64,000 nucleotides of DNA from Staphylococcus sp. NAM3COL9 (GCF_001431205.1 NZ_LGPC01000011.1:62001-126000), one strand, 5' to 3'. Counted from the stretch's first letter, positions 49,896 through 61,191 are shown. Numbers and translations: made by a program. Notes: a model not told the origin generated them from the letters alone.

Positions 49896-50465
49896 ATGAA
49901 ATTAAAAAAACAAGAGCGACGCGAAGCAATTAAAAAAGAAATAGAAAAAAACCCCTTTATTACAGATCTAGATTTGAGCATACTTTTTTCAGTGAGTATT
50001 CAAACCATTAGATTAGATCGTACATACTTAAATATTCCAGAACTAAGAAAACGAATCAAATCCGTAGCAAGAAAAAATTATGAAAATATTCGATCCATTG
50101 ATGGTAGTGAAATCATAGGCGATGTAATAAATGTTCAGCCTGATCAACTCGCAACTTCAATTATAGATATTGATGAAGATTCTGTATTTACTAGAAATAA
50201 AATTGCCAGAGGGCATGTACTTTTTGCACAAGCGAATTCTCTATGTGTAGCACTTATACATAAACCTGTTGTATTAACTCAGGAAAGTAATGTAGCATTT
50301 TTAAAAACAGTGAAATTAAATGATACAGTACGTGCTGATGCACAAGCGATTGAAATTACAAGTAAATACTATATGATAAAAGTAAATTCGTATGTGAAAG
50401 ATACTTTGGTATTTAGAGGCACATTTAAAATGTATTATACAAGTGAGGATGAACAAGATGGTTAA
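49896..50465 (+). CDS. fapR: Fatty acid and phospholipid regulator FapR
   Basis: FapR is a repressor that releases DNA upon binding malonyl-CoA. The N-terminal helix-turn-helix (about 1-65; [31 protein letters not shown]) is of the DeoR-like type. The C-terminal hotdog-fold domain (about 85-185) binds the effector ([14 protein letters not shown]). The length is 189 aa; the S. aureus protein is about 185. The start follows TTAGGTGGTTAGAATAAG, weak but fitting. Its stop overlaps plsX, ensuring coupling. It has an operator in its own promoter. Confidence 0.96.
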   Translation: MKLKKQERREAIKKEIEKNPFITDLDLSILFSVSIQTIRLDRTYLNIPELRKRIKSVARKNYENIRSIDGSEIIGDVINVQPDQLATSIIDIDEDSVFTRNKIARGHVLFAQANSLCVALIHKPVVLTQESNVAFLKTVKLNDTVRADAQAIEITSKYYMIKVNSYVKDTLVFRGTFKMYYTSEDEQDG

Positions 50466-51444
50466 AATAGCGATTGATATGATGGGTGGAGACGATGCAC
50501 CTGAAATCGTTTTAGAAGCTGTTGAAAAAGCTGTGAATGATTTTAATGATTTAGAAATAATTTTATTTGGTGATCAAACTAAATGCTCACTCAAACATGG
50601 TCGTGTAGAAGTACGGCATTGTACAGAAGAAATTACGATGGACGATGAACCAGTTAGAGCGATTAAACGTAAAAAAGATAGCTCTATGGCTCGTATGGCT
50701 GAAGCAGTTAATGCTGGTGAAGCAGATGGATGTGTATCTGCGGGTAATACAGGTGCATTGATGTCTGCTGGTTTGTTTATAGTAGGACGTATTAAAGGTG
50801 TTGAACGTCCAGCACTTGTCCTCACTTTGCCAACGATTTCTGGAAAAGGATTTGTGTTTATGGACGTAGGTGCCAATGCAGATGCTAAACCGGAACACTT
50901 ATTACAATTTGCACAATTAGGTAATGTTTACGCCCAAAAAATCAGGGGTGTTGAACAGCCTTCAGTAGGTTTATTGAATATTGGTACAGAGGCAGCTAAA
51001 GGAAACACATTAACTAAAAAAGCATTTAGTTTGATGGACGAACAAGATATCTTCAATTTTACAGGAAATGTAGAAGCAAAAGAATTAATGGACGACGTAG
51101 CTGATGTTGTGGTTACAGACGGCTATACTGGTAATATGATTCTTAAAAATTTAGAAGGTGTTGCAAAAGCAATGGGTAAAATGCTTAAAACAACGCTACT
51201 AAGTAGTATTAAGAACAAAATTGCCGCACTTGTATTGCGTAAAGATCTAAATGGGATGCTGTCAAAAATGGATTATGCAGAATATGGTGGCTCAGTATTA
51301 CTAGGATTGAATGGCATTGTAGTTAAAGCACATGGTAGTTCTAGTGCAAAAGCTTTTTATTCAGCAATCCGTCAAGCTAAGATAGCTGGAGAACAAAATA
51401 TTGTGGAAACTATGAGAGAAACGGTGGGTAAAGTAAATGAGTAA
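50458..51444 (+). CDS. plsX: Acyl-ACP:phosphate acyltransferase PlsX
   Basis: PlsX makes acyl-phosphate from acyl-ACP and phosphate for PlsY, the first step of phosphatidic acid synthesis; it associates with the membrane. It starts [20 protein letters not shown]. Family blocks: [64 protein letters not shown] and the C-terminal [20 protein letters not shown]. The length is 328 aa from the ATG after GTGAGGATGAACAAG. In-frame codons upstream (GTG, ATG) belong to the fapR end. It overlaps fapR by 8 nt and fabD by 8 nt. Confidence 0.97.
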   Translation: MVKIAIDMMGGDDAPEIVLEAVEKAVNDFNDLEIILFGDQTKCSLKHGRVEVRHCTEEITMDDEPVRAIKRKKDSSMARMAEAVNAGEADGCVSAGNTGALMSAGLFIVGRIKGVERPALVLTLPTISGKGFVFMDVGANADAKPEHLLQFAQLGNVYAQKIRGVEQPSVGLLNIGTEAAKGNTLTKKAFSLMDEQDIFNFTGNVEAKELMDDVADVVVTDGYTGNMILKNLEGVAKAMGKMLKTTLLSSIKNKIAALVLRKDLNGMLSKMDYAEYGGSVLLGLNGIVVKAHGSSSAKAFYSAIRQAKIAGEQNIVETMRETVGKVNE

Positions 51445-52363
51445 AACTGCGATTATCTTCCCAGGCCAAGGATCACAAAAAGTCGGGATGGCAAATGATT
51501 TATTTAATCAAAATGACGCTGCAACAACGATACTTAATCAAGCGCAAGCACAAATGGATTTTGATATTTTAGAAACAATGTTTTCAGATGAAGAAAATAA
51601 ATTAGGTCAAACAGAAAATACACAGCCTGCTTTGCTAACACATAGCTCAGCTTTATTACAAGCGCTCAATAATTTAAATGCTGATTATACTATGGGCCAT
51701 AGTTTAGGTGAATATGTGAGTCTTGTGGCGAGTGGTGTGTTGAAATTTGACGATGCAGTTCAAATTGTTCGTAAACGTGGACAATTGATGGCAGCCGCTT
51801 TTCCTGACGGGGTTGGAAGTATGGCAGCGGTGTTAGGTTTGAATTTTTATGACGTTAATGCAATATGTCAAAAACTTTCAACAGATGAAGAAATTATTGA
51901 ACCAGCAAATGTTAATTCACCTGGTCAAATCGTTGTCTCTGGGCATAAAACATTAATAGATAAATTAGTGGCAGAAGGCAAATCATTAGGCGCAAAACGC
52001 GTTCTACCACTTGCTGTGTCTGGACCGTTTCATTCATCTATGATGCAGGTAATCAAAGACGATTTTGCTGAGTATATTGAACAATTTGACTGGAATGATG
52101 CACAATTTCCTGTGGTTCAAAATGTGCATGCAAAAGGTGAAACTGATGCAAATGTAATTAAGGATAATATGATTAAACAATTATATTCACCAGTACAATT
52201 CATTGATTCAACACAGTGGTTAATTGATCAAGGTGTAGATCATTTTATTGAAATTGGTCCTGGTAAAGTACTTTCAGGTTTAATTAAAAAGATAAATAGA
52301 GATGTAAAAATAACTTCAATTCAAACATTAGAAGATATGAAAGCGTGGAATGAAAATGACTAA
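51437..52363 (+). CDS. fabD: Malonyl-CoA:ACP transacylase
   Basis: FabD transfers malonyl groups from CoA to ACP. Motifs: [12 protein letters not shown] (about residues 8-19), the nucleophile in [11 protein letters not shown] (about 90-100), the conserved [11 protein letters not shown]is (about 200) and VQNVHAKG; the latter half contains [11 protein letters not shown]. The length is 308 aa. Ribosome-binding is provided by GGGTAAAGTAAATG at the overlapping plsX end. It precedes fabG with a small overlap; all are FapR-controlled. Confidence 0.97.
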   Translation: MSKTAIIFPGQGSQKVGMANDLFNQNDAATTILNQAQAQMDFDILETMFSDEENKLGQTENTQPALLTHSSALLQALNNLNADYTMGHSLGEYVSLVASGVLKFDDAVQIVRKRGQLMAAAFPDGVGSMAAVLGLNFYDVNAICQKLSTDEEIIEPANVNSPGQIVVSGHKTLIDKLVAEGKSLGAKRVLPLAVSGPFHSSMMQVIKDDFAEYIEQFDWNDAQFPVVQNVHAKGETDANVIKDNMIKQLYSPVQFIDSTQWLIDQGVDHFIEIGPGKVLSGLIKKINRDVKITSIQTLEDMKAWNEND

Positions 52364-53090
52364 AAGTGCATTAGTAACGGGTGCTTCGAGAGGCATTGGC
52401 CGTAGCATAGCAATACAATTGGCAGAAGAAGGATACAACGTTGCTGTAAATTTTTCGGGAAATAAAGAAAAAGCGGATGCTGTTGTAGAAGAAATTAAAG
52501 CGATAGGCGTTGAAAGCTTTGCCATTCAAGCAAATGTTGCAAATGGTGATGAAGTAAAAGCAATGATAAAAACAGTTGTTAGTGAATTTGGATCTGTTGA
52601 TGTTCTTGTTAACAACGCAGGTATCACACGTGATAACTTGCTTATGCGCATGAAAGAGCAAGAATGGGATGACGTAATTGATACTAACTTAAAAGGTGTT
52701 TTCAACTGTATCCAAAAAGTAACACCACAAATGTTAAGACAAAAGAGTGGCGCAATCATTAATTTATCAAGTGTTGTTGGTGCTATGGGCAACCCAGGCC
52801 AAGCAAACTATGTTGCAACTAAAGCTGGTGTAATTGGTTTGACTAAATCAGCAGCACGTGAATTAGCTTCAAGAAACATCACAGTAAACGCTGTTGCACC
52901 AGGTTTTATTGTTTCTGATATGACTGATGCTTTAAGTGATGAACTTAAAGCAAAAATGTTAGAACAAATCCCATTAGCTAAATTTGGTAAGGATCAAGAT
53001 ATTTCTCATACTGTAGCATTTTTAGCTTCGGACAAAGCGAAATATATTACTGGTCAAACAATACATGTCAATGGTGGTATGTACATGTAA
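52350..53090 (+). CDS. fabG: 3-oxoacyl-ACP reductase
   Basis: FabG is an NADPH-dependent short-chain dehydrogenase that reduces beta-ketoacyl-ACP. The cofactor motif TGASRGIG is at about residues 10-17, with NNAG at about 90. The catalytic triad is Ser in INLSSVVG, then YVATKAG (YxxxK), with INLSS at about 139. The end [14 protein letters not shown] is the FabG signature. The length is 246 aa, matching S. aureus, whose FabG also begins [11 protein letters not shown]. An ATG two codons later is an alternative start. The gene overlaps fabD by 14 nt. Confidence 0.97.
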   Translation: MKMTKSALVTGASRGIGRSIAIQLAEEGYNVAVNFSGNKEKADAVVEEIKAIGVESFAIQANVANGDEVKAMIKTVVSEFGSVDVLVNNAGITRDNLLMRMKEQEWDDVIDTNLKGVFNCIQKVTPQMLRQKSGAIINLSSVVGAMGNPGQANYVATKAGVIGLTKSAARELASRNITVNAVAPGFIVSDMTDALSDELKAKMLEQIPLAKFGKDQDISHTVAFLASDKAKYITGQTIHVNGGMYM

Positions 53091-53244
53091 GTAAGTGATA
53101 CACAAGATGACAATTTTTTTATAAAACTTCTGATTTCATATAGAAGGTTATGATAAGCTATAAAGTATAGATTTGGAATGATTGTGTCACAACTTCATTA
53201 CTCCACAAAATTGTATAGATTTCATTAATATAATGTGTATCTAG

Positions 53245-53250
53245 TATAAT
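53245..53250 (+). promoter_or_regulatory. Probable -10 box of acpP
   Basis: TATAAT immediately precedes a 14-bp hairpin and lies 86 nt before the acpP start. No good -35 is visible (AATATA/TCATTA region); strength is therefore unclear. Confidence 0.45.
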
Positions 53251-53281
53251 CAATTGAAATACTACTTGTATTTCAATTGAT
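53249..53281 (+). repeat. Perfect 14-bp hairpin in the acpP 5' leader
   Basis: ATCAATTGAAATAC (53249-53262) and GTATTTCAATTGAT (53268-53281) flank TACTT. It starts at the -10 and would open the mRNA. No T run follows, so it is more likely a stability or processing element than a terminator. Confidence 0.8.
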
Positions 53282-53336
53282 AAAGTGGGAAAATATATGA
53301 GTCTGTAATTAGATTTTTTAAAGGAGGTGAATCGAC

Positions 53337-53570
53337 GTGGAAAACTTCGACAAAGTAAAAGATATTATCGTTGACCGTTTAGGTGTTGACGCTGAAAAAG
53401 TAACTAAAGAGGCATCTTTCAAAGATGATTTAGGCGCTGACTCACTTGATATTGCTGAATTAGTTATGGAATTAGAAGACGAATTTGGTACTGAAATTCC
53501 TGATGAAGAAGCTGAAAAAATCAACACTGTTGGTGACGCAGTAAACTTTATCAATAGTATTGAAAAATAA
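53337..53570 (+). CDS. acpP: Acyl carrier protein
   Basis: ACP carries growing acyl chains on a phosphopantetheine attached to the Ser of [11 protein letters not shown] (about residue 36-46). It is a 77-aa acidic four-helix protein reading [20 protein letters not shown] at the N-terminus. Nearly identical to S. aureus ACP in my recollection. AAAGGAGGTGAATCGAC is a near-ideal ribosome-binding site before the GTG start. It has its own upstream region and terminator, so it can be made at the high level ACP requires. Confidence 0.98.
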   Translation: MENFDKVKDIIVDRLGVDAEKVTKEASFKDDLGADSLDIAELVMELEDEFGTEIPDEEAEKINTVGDAVNFINSIEK

Positions 53571-53576
53571 TAAACA

Positions 53577-53612
53577 AAAATCTGAGTCGTTAAGATGACG
53601 GCTCAGATTTTT
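53577..53612 (+). terminator. Terminator after acpP
   Basis: AAATCTGAGTCGT pairs with ACGGCTCAGATTT (one mismatch) around TAAGATG, followed by TTTTTT. Confidence 0.93.
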
Positions 53613-53779
53613 TATGGTTTTAAACAAATTTTATATTATAAGATAAAAGTGTTATATCGAATTTTGTTAAATATGTACTTGGTGAATACGGTAGACAGTT
53701 TTTTCTTTAGTTTTATTGTATTTTCACGTAAAATATAAGGATATCAGTACTTTAGCATTATATTTGAGGAGGAAATAGA

Positions 53780-54514
53780 TTGACCAATTATAAAAAAATA
53801 GAAATGGTTAAAGCATTTGAAAAAAAGTTTGCGCAGAAGATGCAAGAATTAGACTTGAATTTTAAGCAAATAGAATTATATCAGCAAGCATTTTCGCATT
53901 CGAGTTTTATAAATGATTTTAATATGAATCGTTTAGAGCATAATGAACGATTAGAATTTTTAGGAGATGCGGTATTAGAATTGACGGTTTCACGTTATTT
54001 ATTTGATAAATATCCAGAATTGCCTGAGGGTAATTTAACAAAAATGCGTGCAACAATTGTTTGTGAGCCTTCACTTGTAATATTTGCGAAAAAAATTCAT
54101 ATCAATGAGCTTATCTTGTTAGGTAAAGGTGAAGAGAAAACAGGTGGCAGAACCCGTCCTTCACTTGTATCAGATGCATTTGAAGCATTTGTAGGTGCAT
54201 TATATCTAGACCAAGGCTTAGAATCTGTATGGAAATTTGCTGAACAAATCATTTTTCCATATGTCGAAGATGAAGAACTTGATGGCGTTGTTGACTTTAA
54301 AACCCAATTCCAAGAATTTGTACATAGACAAAATAAAGGTGATGTTACTTATCGTTTAATCAATGAAGAAGGCCCAGCCCATCACCGTCTATTTACTTCT
54401 GAAGTGATATTAGAAGATGCTGCAGTAGCAGAAGGTAAAGGAAAGACTAAAAAAGAATCTGAACAAAAAGCAGCAGAAAGTGCATATAAATCAATGAAAA
54501 ATAATGCTCAATAA
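53780..54514 (+). CDS. rnc: Ribonuclease III
   Basis: RNase III cuts double-stranded RNA in rRNA maturation and in antisense-based regulation; staphylococci use it widely. The signature [18 protein letters not shown] is at about residues 55-72, with the second acidic pair in [14 protein letters not shown]. The C-terminal dsRNA-binding domain spans about 168-240 and ends [16 protein letters not shown]. The length is 244 aa. The TTG start is supported by GAGGAGGAAATAGA; an ATG 24 nt later lacks a site. It precedes smc, as in most Firmicutes. Confidence 0.97.
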   Translation: MTNYKKIEMVKAFEKKFAQKMQELDLNFKQIELYQQAFSHSSFINDFNMNRLEHNERLEFLGDAVLELTVSRYLFDKYPELPEGNLTKMRATIVCEPSLVIFAKKIHINELILLGKGEEKTGGRTRPSLVSDAFEAFVGALYLDQGLESVWKFAEQIIFPYVEDEELDGVVDFKTQFQEFVHRQNKGDVTYRLINEEGPAHHRLFTSEVILEDAAVAEGKGKTKKESEQKAAESAYKSMKNNAQ

Positions 54515-54665
54515 CTTTGTTATAAAGTAATGTGATACGAAGTGAATCATATATTGTTAAAACCTTCGCAATAGCAATGTAGTTAATTTAGAAATATATT
54601 AACCTCCAGGTTAATGCATATTTCTAAACTGTAAAACAGCAAGGAACACTTTAAAGGAGAATAGC

Positions 54666-57600
54666 ATGGTATATTTGAAATCTATAGATGCCTTTGGTTT
54701 TAAATCGTTTGCGGAACACACAAATGTACAATTTGATGAAGGTGTAACAGCAATTGTAGGACCTAATGGTAGTGGGAAAAGTAACATAACAGATGCAATA
54801 AAATGGGTGTTAGGTGAACAATCTGCTAAGTCACTACGTGGTGCTAAAATGGAAGATATCATTTTTTCAGGTGCAGAGCATCGAAAAGCTCAAAATTATG
54901 CAGAAGTTAAATTAAAATTAGATAATAGCTCGGGCAAGTTACAATTAGACGCAACAGAAGTCGTTGTAACACGCCGATTATATCGAAGTGGTGAAAGCGA
55001 GTATTATCTAAATAACGACCGTGCAAGGTTAAAAGATATTATTGATTTGTTTCTAGACTCAGGTTTAGGAAAAGAAGCGTTTAGTATTATTTCACAAGGA
55101 CGCGTAGATGAAATACTAAATGCTAAACCAGTGGATAGAAGACAGATATTAGAAGAATCTGCAGGAGTTTTAAAATATAAAAAACGCAAAGCCGCTTCTG
55201 TACAAAAACTCGATCAAACAGAAGATAACCTTTCAAGAATACAAGATATTCTATATGATTTGGAAGGTCGGGTTGAACCACTAAGGGAAGAAGCAGCTAT
55301 TGCTAAAGAATATAAACACCTTTCCAAAGAAATGGAAAGAAGTGATGTTCTTGTAACTGTGCATGATATTGGACAATATAGTAAAAACATTTATGAACTT
55401 GATGATAATTTAAATAATTTAAAAAGTCATCAAGCCACAAAAGATGCAGAAAAAGTACAACATACACAAGCATTAAATAAATATAAATCAGAAAGACAAC
55501 AACTTGACGCGCGTATCGAAACATTAAACTTCCAACTTGTCAAAGCAACAGAAGAAGTTGAGAAGTATGCAGGACAACTTAACGTGTTAGAAGAACGTAA
55601 GAAAAACCAATCACAAACAAACGCACGTTTTGAAGAAGAACAAGAAAGCCTTAAAATACAGACAGAAACTTTAAGAAAAGAAAAAATAGATGCACAAAGT
55701 CAAATAGAAAAGTTGAAAACTCAACAAAAAGAGTTAAATGAAAAAATTCAATACTTTGAATCACAATTCTATGTCAATGATGAACAACATGACGAAAAAT
55801 TAGAAACAATCAAAGATGAATATTATCAACTTATGTCTGAACAATCTGATGTAAATAATGACATTCGATTTTTAGAACATACCATTCAGGAAAATGAAAC
55901 GAAGCAATCGCGTTTAGATACTAGATTACTTGAAGCTTTTGAACAATTGAAGAAAATTCAAAGTGACATCAATGAAGCTGAAAAACAAACCGCGACAGCT
56001 CAAAAAGAATTAAAAAATGCTGAGCAACAGCTGAATAATTATGAAAAGAAATTAGCACAGCTTAAACAGCAACAATCTGATTACGAAGAAAAATTACATC
56101 AAGCGTATCGATTTAACGATAAACTGAAATCACGTATTGATAGTTTAGCTACACAGCAAGAAGAATATAGTTATTTCTTTAATGGTGTAAAACATATCTT
56201 AAAGGCTAAAAACAATAAACTTTCAGGTATTCGCGGCGCTGTTGCTGAAGTAATCCAAGTGCCATCTGACCTAACTAAAGCAATTGAAACTGCACTTGGT
56301 GCGTCACTACAACATGTGATTGTTGATTCAGAAAAAGATGGTAGACAGGCAATTCAATATTTAAAACAAAATGGTTTGGGTAGAGCGACATTTTTACCGC
56401 TTAATGTGATTCAACCACGCCAAATTGGTAATGAAATTATGAAAACTGCACAAAATAGTGAGGGTTTTATTAATATTGCTGCACAAGCTATTGAAGTAGA
56501 ATCAGATTATCAAAATGTGGTTCAAAATTTACTTGGAAATACAATAATCGTAGATGAATTGAAAAATGCTAATGAATTAGCACGTAAAATTCGTTATCGT
56601 ACTCGTATTGTGACTTTAGAAGGCGATATTGTTAATCCTGGTGGTTCAATGACAGGTGGCGGAGACCGTAAATCTAAAAGTATTTTAGCTCAAAAAGATG
56701 AACTGTCAACGATGCGAGCCCAACTTGAAGATTATCAACAGCAAACAGTAGCATTTGAAAAACAATTTCAAAATATTAAAAATGAGTCAGATCAACTGAG
56801 CGAAAAATATTTTGAAACAAGTCAACATTATAATGCTATTAAACAAAGTGCTCATAATTATGAATTAGAATTAGACAGATTACGTAAAAGCGAAGCGCAT
56901 TTAAAAGACGAACACGAAGAATTTGAATTTGAAAAAAATGATGGTTACCAAAGCGAAACAAGTAAACAAACGCTTGATGATAAAAAACAAAGATTATCTA
57001 AAATCAAAACACAACTACAAAAATTAGAAGATGACATCAATCTTTATACAAAACTTTCTAAAGAAGGTAAAGAAAGTACAACACAAATTCAGCAACAATT
57101 ACATCAAAAGCAATCTGATTTGGCAGTGGTAAAAGAACGTCTAAATACTCAGAAACAAACTGAATCAAAAATTACAAAACAACTTAATGATGTTACTGTG
57201 CAACATCAAAAATTAGAAGCACAAATTAAACTCTTTAATTCAGATGAAATAACAGGCGAAAAAGCATTTGAAACGATTCAATATAACATGGAACAAAGTA
57301 AAGTCGAGAAAGTAAAACTATCTCAAAACATAGAGGACGTTAAATCGCGTAGAATAGAATTGAATGATACAATTGAAATAACAGATCAAAAACTTCAAGA
57401 AGCAAATCAAGATATTCTTTCTATAGAAAATCGCTATCAAGATATCAAATCCGAGCAGTCCCGCTTAGATGTATTAATTAATTATGCGATTGACCATTTG
57501 AGCGAAGATTATCATTTAACTTATGAACGTGCGAGTGAATTATATGATTTAGATGAAGATATAGACGTTTTACGTAAAAAAGTAAAATTAACTAAAATGT

Positions 57601-58235
57601 CTATTGAAGAATTAGGATCAGTTAATTTAAATGCGATTGAACAATTTGAAGAAATTAATACGCGTTTTACATTTTTAGATGAACAACGTGCTGATTTAAG
57701 AGCAGCGAAAACAACTTTAGAACAACTTATTGAAGAAATGGATCAAGAAGTGAAAGACCGTTTTAAAGAAACATTCCATGCCGTTCAAGGACATTTTTCA
57801 GATGTGTTTAAATCATTGTTTGGTGGAGGACAAGCAGAACTCCGATTAACAGATGATGACTATCTATCTGCAGGGGTAGATATTATTGTTCAACCACCTG
57901 GTAAGAAGTTACAACATTTGTCGCTACTTAGTGGTGGAGAACGTGCCTTGAGTGCCATAGCATTACTATTTGCGATTTTAAAAGTTCGCTCAGCGCCATT
58001 TGTTATCTTAGATGAGGTTGAAGCGGCACTAGATGAAGCAAACGTGATACGTTATGCAAAATATTTAAAAAATCTATCAGATCAAACTCAATTTATTGTG
58101 ATTACACACCGTAAAGGTACAATGGAATTCTCAGATCGCTTATATGGTGTAACAATGCAAGAATCTGGAGTTTCCAAATTAGTAAGTGTTAATTTAAATA
58201 CGATTGATGAAGTGATTAAGGAGGAACAAACATGA
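54666..58235 (+). CDS. smc: Chromosome segregation ATPase SMC
   Basis: SMC forms the condensin ring with ScpA/ScpB. The N-terminal Walker A is VGPNGSGKSN (about residues 31-40). Two long coiled coils (about 170-500 and 680-1010) surround the hinge (about 510-670, including GAVAEVIQVPS and the GGSMTGGG turn). The C-terminal ABC signature LSGGERALSAIALL and Walker B FVILDEVEAALDEANV complete the ATPase. The length is 1189 aa (1188 in S. aureus, as I recall). AAAGGAGAATAGC precedes the ATG. It overlaps ftsY by 4 nt. Confidence 0.97.
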   Translation: MVYLKSIDAFGFKSFAEHTNVQFDEGVTAIVGPNGSGKSNITDAIKWVLGEQSAKSLRGAKMEDIIFSGAEHRKAQNYAEVKLKLDNSSGKLQLDATEVVVTRRLYRSGESEYYLNNDRARLKDIIDLFLDSGLGKEAFSIISQGRVDEILNAKPVDRRQILEESAGVLKYKKRKAASVQKLDQTEDNLSRIQDILYDLEGRVEPLREEAAIAKEYKHLSKEMERSDVLVTVHDIGQYSKNIYELDDNLNNLKSHQATKDAEKVQHTQALNKYKSERQQLDARIETLNFQLVKATEEVEKYAGQLNVLEERKKNQSQTNARFEEEQESLKIQTETLRKEKIDAQSQIEKLKTQQKELNEKIQYFESQFYVNDEQHDEKLETIKDEYYQLMSEQSDVNNDIRFLEHTIQENETKQSRLDTRLLEAFEQLKKIQSDINEAEKQTATAQKELKNAEQQLNNYEKKLAQLKQQQSDYEEKLHQAYRFNDKLKSRIDSLATQQEEYSYFFNGVKHILKAKNNKLSGIRGAVAEVIQVPSDLTKAIETALGASLQHVIVDSEKDGRQAIQYLKQNGLGRATFLPLNVIQPRQIGNEIMKTAQNSEGFINIAAQAIEVESDYQNVVQNLLGNTIIVDELKNANELARKIRYRTRIVTLEGDIVNPGGSMTGGGDRKSKSILAQKDELSTMRAQLEDYQQQTVAFEKQFQNIKNESDQLSEKYFETSQHYNAIKQSAHNYELELDRLRKSEAHLKDEHEEFEFEKNDGYQSETSKQTLDDKKQRLSKIKTQLQKLEDDINLYTKLSKEGKESTTQIQQQLHQKQSDLAVVKERLNTQKQTESKITKQLNDVTVQHQKLEAQIKLFNSDEITGEKAFETIQYNMEQSKVEKVKLSQNIEDVKSRRIELNDTIEITDQKLQEANQDILSIENRYQDIKSEQSRLDVLINYAIDHLSEDYHLTYERASELYDLDEDIDVLRKKVKLTKMSIEELGSVNLNAIEQFEEINTRFTFLDEQRADLRAAKTTLEQLIEEMDQEVKDRFKETFHAVQGHFSDVFKSLFGGGQAELRLTDDDYLSAGVDIIVQPPGKKLQHLSLLSGGERALSAIALLFAILKVRSAPFVILDEVEAALDEANVIRYAKYLKNLSDQTQFIVITHRKGTMEFSDRLYGVTMQESGVSKLVSVNLNTIDEVIKEEQT

Positions 58236-59449
58236 GCTTTTTCAAACGATTAAAAGATAAATTTTCAGCACCTTCAGAAGAACAAAAGCAACAACTTGAA
58301 GACTCAGAACAACAAGGTGAAGTATCACAAGATACAGAAACCGAAAATCAAGATAAACCAGCGAAAAAAGTTAAAAAGTTAAAAGAAGCTGACTTTGATG
58401 ATGATGGATTAATCTCTATTGAAGATTTTGAAGATATAGAAGCGCAACAACTCGGTGCCAAATTTAGAGCTGGTTTAGAAAAATCGCGTGAGAATTTCCA
58501 AGCACAACTTAATAATTTAATCGCACGTTATCGTAAAGTAGATGAAGAGTTCTTCGAAGCGCTAGAAGAAATGTTAATTACTGCAGATGTTGGATTTAAT
58601 ACTGTGATGCAACTTGTAGAAGAGTTACGTGAAGAAGCACAACGTCGTAATATTACTGAAACAGAGGATTTACGTGAAGTTATCGTTGAGAAAATTGTTG
58701 AAATCTATCACCAAGATGATGATAACTCAGAAGTGATGAATATAGAAAATGATGGATTAAATGTAATCCTTATGGTCGGAGTGAACGGTGTTGGTAAGAC
58801 AACAACAATTGGTAAATTAGCGCATCGTTACCAAGCTGAAGGCAAAAAAGTAATGCTTGCTGCTGGTGATACATTTAGAGCCGGTGCGATTGAACAACTT
58901 AAAGTATGGGGCGAACGCGTTGGTGTTGAAGTGTTGAGCCAAAGAGAAGGTTCTGACCCAGCTGCCGTGATGTATGATGCGATTAATGCAGCTAAAAGTA
59001 AAAACGTAGATATTTTAATATGTGATACCGCTGGTCGTTTACAAAATAAATCTAATTTAATGAATGAATTAGAAAAAGTTAAACGAGTTATTGGACGTGC
59101 TGTACCAGAAGCACCTCACGAAGTTTTACTTTGTCTTGATGCAACAACAGGTCAAAATGCGTTGTCACAAGCTAAATCATTTAAAGAGGTTACAAACGTT
59201 ACAGGTATTGTTTTAACAAAATTAGATGGTACTGCTAAAGGTGGTATCGTATTAGCAATTCGTAATGAACTTCATATTCCAGTTAAATACGTAGGTTTAG
59301 GTGAAAAATTAGATGATCTACAACCATTCAATCCTGAAAGCTACGTATATGGATTATTCGCTGATATGATTGAGCAAAACGTAGAAGAAGCACCTGAGTT
59401 AAATCAGAATGAAGCAGAAATTGAAGGTAATACAGATGAGTCAAAATGA
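58232..59449 (+). CDS. ftsY: Signal recognition particle receptor FtsY
   Basis: FtsY docks SRP-ribosome complexes to the membrane. The acidic, charged N-terminal A domain (about 1-90) is followed by the NG domain with [15 protein letters not shown] (G1), [19 protein letters not shown] (G3) and [10 protein letters not shown] (G4). The length is 405 aa. AAGGAGGAACAAAC precedes the ATG, which overlaps smc. ylxM begins before its stop, so ftsY-ylxM-ffh make an SRP operon. Confidence 0.97.
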   Translation: MSFFKRLKDKFSAPSEEQKQQLEDSEQQGEVSQDTETENQDKPAKKVKKLKEADFDDDGLISIEDFEDIEAQQLGAKFRAGLEKSRENFQAQLNNLIARYRKVDEEFFEALEEMLITADVGFNTVMQLVEELREEAQRRNITETEDLREVIVEKIVEIYHQDDDNSEVMNIENDGLNVILMVGVNGVGKTTTIGKLAHRYQAEGKKVMLAAGDTFRAGAIEQLKVWGERVGVEVLSQREGSDPAAVMYDAINAAKSKNVDILICDTAGRLQNKSNLMNELEKVKRVIGRAVPEAPHEVLLCLDATTGQNALSQAKSFKEVTNVTGIVLTKLDGTAKGGIVLAIRNELHIPVKYVGLGEKLDDLQPFNPESYVYGLFADMIEQNVEEAPELNQNEAEIEGNTDESK

Positions 59450-59768
59450 TTTAATTAAAACAATACGTATGAATTATCTATTTGACTTTTACCAATCATT
59501 ATTAACACATAAACAAAGAAATTATTTAGAATTATTTTATTTACAAGATTATTCTTTAAGTGAGATTGCTGATACATTTGATGTGAGTCGCCAAGCAGTG
59601 TATGATAATATAAGAAGAACTGGCGATTTAGTGGAAGATTATGAAGAAAAATTAGGTTTATACCGAAATTTTGAGCAAAGACAAAAATTATATAAACATA
59701 TAAAACAGCATATAAATGATCCAGAAAAAATAAAACAATACATTCAAGCACTTGAAGATTTAGAATAA
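59436..59768 (+). CDS. ylxM: YlxM, putative SRP-associated HTH protein (UPF0122)
   Basis: A 110-aa helix-turn-helix protein with [14 protein letters not shown] at its start. It continues [34 protein letters not shown], the sigma-70 region 4-like UPF0122 pattern. In streptococci YlxM binds the SRP RNA/Ffh complex; a DNA-binding role is also possible. The ATG is chosen from homology to staphylococcal YlxM (starts near [12 protein letters not shown]). It lies within the end of ftsY and precedes ffh by 25 nt. Confidence 0.93.
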   Translation: MSQNDLIKTIRMNYLFDFYQSLLTHKQRNYLELFYLQDYSLSEIADTFDVSRQAVYDNIRRTGDLVEDYEEKLGLYRNFEQRQKLYKHIKQHINDPEKIKQYIQALEDLE

Positions 59769-59793
59769 AAGTATATAAAGGAGGGTATTTGAT

Positions 59794-61161
59794 ATGGCAT
59801 TTGAAGGATTATCCGATCGTCTGCAAGGAACGATGCAAAAAATTCGAGGCAAAGGTAAAGTTACTGAAGCAGATATTAAATTGATGATGCGCGAAGTAAG
59901 ACTAGCATTATTAGAAGCCGATGTTAACTTTAAAGTGGTAAAGGAATTTGTCAAAACTGTATCAGATAGAGCTTTAGGTTCAGATGTTATGAAGTCATTA
60001 ACACCTGGACAACAAGTCATCAAAATTGTACAAGAAGAACTTACCCAACTTATGGGAGGGGAAAATGCAACAATTAAAATGGCTAATAAGCCGCCAACTG
60101 TAGTGATGATGGTGGGTTTACAAGGTGCTGGTAAGACTACAACTGCTGGTAAATTAGCATTATTAATGCGTAAAAAATATAATAAAAAACCATTATTAGT
60201 AGCAGCAGATATTTATCGTCCTGCGGCAATTGATCAATTGCAAACAGTAGGTAAACAAATCGACGTTCCAGTATATAGTGAAGGCGATCAAGTTAAACCT
60301 CAACAAATCGTTGAAAATGCAATCACACATGCAAAAGAAGAGCATTTAGACTTTGTTATTATTGATACTGCTGGTCGTTTACACGTAGATGAAGCATTAA
60401 TGCAAGAATTAAGCGATGTAAAAGAAATCACGAAACCGGACGAAATTATGTTAGTTGTCGATGCAATGACTGGTCAAGATGCTGTGAATGTTGCAGAATC
60501 GTTTGATTCTCAGTTAGAAGTATCTGGCGTAACATTAACAAAATTAGATGGTGATACACGTGGTGGTGCTGCACTTTCAATCAGATCAGTTACTCAAAAG
60601 CCGATTAAATTTGTAGGTATGAGCGAGAAATTAGATGGGCTAGAAGCATTCCATCCTGAACGCATGGCATCTCGTATATTAGGTATGGGTGATGTATTGA
60701 GTTTAATTGAAAAAGCGCAAACAGATGTGGATGAAGATAAAGCAAAAGACTTAGAAAAGAAAATGCGTACATCCTCATTTACATTGGAGGATTTCCTAGA
60801 ACAATTAGACCAAGTTAAAAGTTTAGGGCCTCTTGATGACATTATGAAAATGATTCCTGGCATGAACAAAATGAAAGGCATTGAAAACATGAATATGGAT
60901 GATAAACAAATTGATCACATTAAAGCCATCATTCAATCAATGACACCTATTGAGCGTAACAAGCCAGAAACTTTAAATGTTTCTCGTAAAAAACGTATTG
61001 CTAAAGGCTCAGGACGTTCAGTGCAAGAAATCAATAGATTAATGAAACAATTCACTGATATGAAAAAAATGATGAAACAATTTTCCGGTGGCGGCAAAGG
61101 CAAAAAAGGTAAACGCAAACAAATGGAAAATATGATGAACGGTATGAACTTACCATTTTAA
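59794..61161 (+). CDS. ffh: Signal recognition particle protein Ffh
   Basis: Ffh (SRP54) binds signal peptides and SRP RNA and forms a GTPase pair with FtsY. The N domain is at about 1-95, with the G domain holding GLQGAGKTTTAGKL (G1, about 108-121), ADIYRPAAID, IIDTAGRLHVDE (G3) and LTKLDGDTRGG (G4). The Met-rich M domain (about 300-455) ends in a Lys/Gly/Met-rich tail. The length is 455 aa. AAAGGAGGGTATTTGAT precedes the ATG. A bidirectional terminator follows, then a minus-strand accessory operon where rpsP would be expected next. Confidence 0.97.
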   Translation: MAFEGLSDRLQGTMQKIRGKGKVTEADIKLMMREVRLALLEADVNFKVVKEFVKTVSDRALGSDVMKSLTPGQQVIKIVQEELTQLMGGENATIKMANKPPTVVMMVGLQGAGKTTTAGKLALLMRKKYNKKPLLVAADIYRPAAIDQLQTVGKQIDVPVYSEGDQVKPQQIVENAITHAKEEHLDFVIIDTAGRLHVDEALMQELSDVKEITKPDEIMLVVDAMTGQDAVNVAESFDSQLEVSGVTLTKLDGDTRGGAALSIRSVTQKPIKFVGMSEKLDGLEAFHPERMASRILGMGDVLSLIEKAQTDVDEDKAKDLEKKMRTSSFTLEDFLEQLDQVKSLGPLDDIMKMIPGMNKMKGIENMNMDDKQIDHIKAIIQSMTPIERNKPETLNVSRKKRIAKGSGRSVQEINRLMKQFTDMKKMMKQFSGGGKGKKGKRKQMENMMNGMNLPF

Positions 61162-61191
61162 AATCATGAAATTTGCATAACTATAAATAAT

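Noticed and set aside
52371-52792. Minus-strand frames of 88 to 96 codons
   Set aside because: Antisense to fabG, which is unambiguous on the plus strand; no ribosome-binding sites.
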